From contig DMQJ01000197.1 of assembly GCA_003455715.1 (NCBI GenBank), positions 1-6,356 of the forward strand: 6,356 bases of DNA, read 5' to 3'. This document shows positions 5,526 to 6,356 of this stretch, piece by piece. The notes under the pieces were generated by a model. That model saw only the letters and a list, made by a program, of their open reading frames with translations. It was not told the origin of the DNA and did not search any database. Both the position numbers and the translations under genes were made by a program. The number at the start of each line of letters is the position of its first letter. Within the stretch, counting starts at the first letter, position 1. Source of the stretch: Acidimicrobiaceae bacterium. Lineage in GTDB: Bacteria; Actinomycetota; Acidimicrobiia; Acidimicrobiales; Ilumatobacteraceae.

Positions 5526-6161
5526 GTGACCGCTCGTTTGTCGTCATCGCCGTTCCTCCTGGCTGAATCGTTCAACGACCCGGAGAACGCCCGCATCATC
5601 TACCTCGCCGCTGGCGCCCTCGTGTTCATCGCTGTGGCGCTGTCGGTAGGCACCGTGCTGTGGTGGCGAAGCAGCAAGACCGAGCACCCCGCGCTCGGCC
5701 CGCTGGAGGTGATGGGTAGCCGGCGGTGGTGGCGCAGCGACTACAACGAGCGAGTGCGCCGACTTTCGGAGGCCCGCCCCGAGGGTGCCGAAGCAGCAGC
5801 CGTCGACGATCCCGCTCCGGAACCTGTCGACCTGCAGTCGCTCGTGCGCGACGCACACGACGGCTACGACGACCTGCTCGACGACGACGCCCGCGCAGCC
5901 AAGCAAGCGGCCGCTGAGGCCGCGAAGGTCGCCGAGGCCGCCAGCGAGGGGGTTGAGGCTGTCGAATCGCCGGAGCCGTCACCCGAGTCACCGGTTGCCG
6001 CGGGTACGCCGCTGCCTTCCGCTGTCACGTTGGCCGACCTCACGGCCGCAGCACATCGTGTCGAACCCGGTGTGGACGACGCTGATGCGCCCGACGACGG
6101 AACGCCGAGTGGCGGTTCGCCGATCGACCCGCTGCTGCGCGGCAACGGCGCAGGTCGCTGA
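5526..6161 (+). CDS. Single-pass membrane protein with acidic Ala/Pro-rich tail
   Basis: Protein of 211 residues from GTG 5526, preceded by AGGGG seven bases upstream. A short N-terminal segment (1-23) is followed by one transmembrane helix (about 24-47, ending LWW). After it comes a compact basic-aromatic motif, HPALGPLEVMGSRRWWR (54-70), that may be the conserved part of the family. The rest is low complexity: an acidic, Ala-rich probable helix or coiled coil (about 119-147), then a Pro/Ser/Asp-rich disordered tail. I do not recognise a function; a scaffold or membrane-tethered adaptor role would be a guess. The same frame is open back to 5211, but that part is antisense to the neighbouring gene and has no protein-like character. 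It is divergent from the membrane protein at 5000-5413, with about 110 bases between the starts. Confidence 0.8.
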   Translation: MTARLSSSPFLLAESFNDPENARIIYLAAGALVFIAVALSVGTVLWWRSSKTEHPALGPLEVMGSRRWWRSDYNERVRRLSEARPEGAEAAAVDDPAPEPVDLQSLVRDAHDGYDDLLDDDARAAKQAAAEAAKVAEAASEGVEAVESPEPSPESPVAAGTPLPSAVTLADLTAAAHRVEPGVDDADAPDDGTPSGGSPIDPLLRGNGAGR

Positions 6162-6180
6162 GGCCTCCGTCGGGCGCCGC

Positions 6181-6201
6181 ATCGCCTGCCATAGCAGCGA
6201 T
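6181..6201 (+). terminator. Weak hairpin after membrane protein gene
   Basis: ATCG (6181-6184) pairs with CGAT (6198-6201), and CTGC (6186-6189) pairs with GCAG (6194-6197), with C6185 bulged and loop CATA. It starts 20 bases past the stop codon at 6161. No T run follows, so this is only a candidate 3'-end structure. Confidence 0.25.
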
Positions 6202-6237
6202 CCGACTCGTTGCCGAGGGCGTGGAGGAGAATCAACG

Positions 6238-6266
6238 TTGTGATCGCCCATCGCCCTCGCTAGATT
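6238..6266 (+). promoter_or_regulatory. Promoter of the tRNA-Gly gene
   Basis: TTGTGA (6238-6243) and TAGATT (6261-6266) are separated by exactly 17 bases and resemble the -35 and -10 boxes of a housekeeping sigma factor. The predicted transcription start near 6273 lies about eight bases before the tRNA 5' end, a usual layout for tRNA genes. Confidence 0.6.
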
Positions 6267-6280
6267 TCAGCCCGCATTAC

Positions 6281-6353
6281 GCGGACGTGGCTCAGCTGGT
6301 AGAGCATCACCTTGCCAAGGTGAGGGTCGCGAGTTCGAATCTCGTCGTCCGCT
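6281..6353 (+). tRNA. tRNA-Gly (anticodon GCC)
   Basis: A complete cloverleaf can be drawn. The acceptor stem pairs GCGGACG (6281-6287) with CGTCCGC (6346-6352), with discriminator T6353. The D stem is GCTC/GAGC (6290-6293 with 6302-6305). The anticodon stem TCACC/GGTGA encloses the loop TTGCCAA, with GCC at 6314-6316. The T arm is GCGAG-TTCGAAT-CTCGT (6329-6345), with one G-T pair. It reads glycine codons GGC and GGU. The 3' CCA is not encoded (CAA follows the discriminator), so it must be added after transcription. Confidence 0.96.
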
Positions 6354-6356
6354 CAA

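Overview
This window comes from a high-GC genome. Its dense coding, GTG starts, Thr/Ser/Pro-rich lipoprotein, PKD-like secreted protein and actinobacterial-style SAM riboswitch suggest an Actinomycetota member, possibly class Acidimicrobiia. That placement is inference from gene style, not from a marker gene. No insertion sequence, phage gene, integrase or CRISPR array was seen, so it reads as ordinary chromosome.

Layout. Positions 1-155 are non-coding, with repeated GAGTG words and one very strong hairpin. A SET/post-SET protein lysine methyltransferase (156-686, minus) diverges from an isocitrate lyase/PEP mutase superfamily lyase (811-1671, plus). The space between them carries three copies of CGAATCAG. 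Converging on the lyase is a minus-strand two-gene operon. Its first gene is a lipoprotein (2703-3491) with an NTF2-like look; its second is a secreted PKD-like protein (1690-2706). They overlap by four bases (ATGA). Diverging from this operon is metX, homoserine O-acetyltransferase (3792-4982, plus).

The best regulatory element is the metX leader (3629-3746). It folds into a SAM riboswitch of the SAM-I/SAM-IV superfamily: P1 to P4, an extra hairpin after P1, and a six-base pseudoknot between the whole P3 loop and a strand downstream. This fits feedback control of methionine synthesis by S-adenosylmethionine.

The right end holds two divergent single-pass membrane proteins of unknown role (5000-5413 minus; 5526-6161 plus). 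A tRNA-Gly(GCC) gene with a recognisable promoter follows (6281-6353). Only metX and its riboswitch form a clear functional unit. The other genes look like unrelated neighbours, apart from the coupled lipoprotein/secreted-protein pair.
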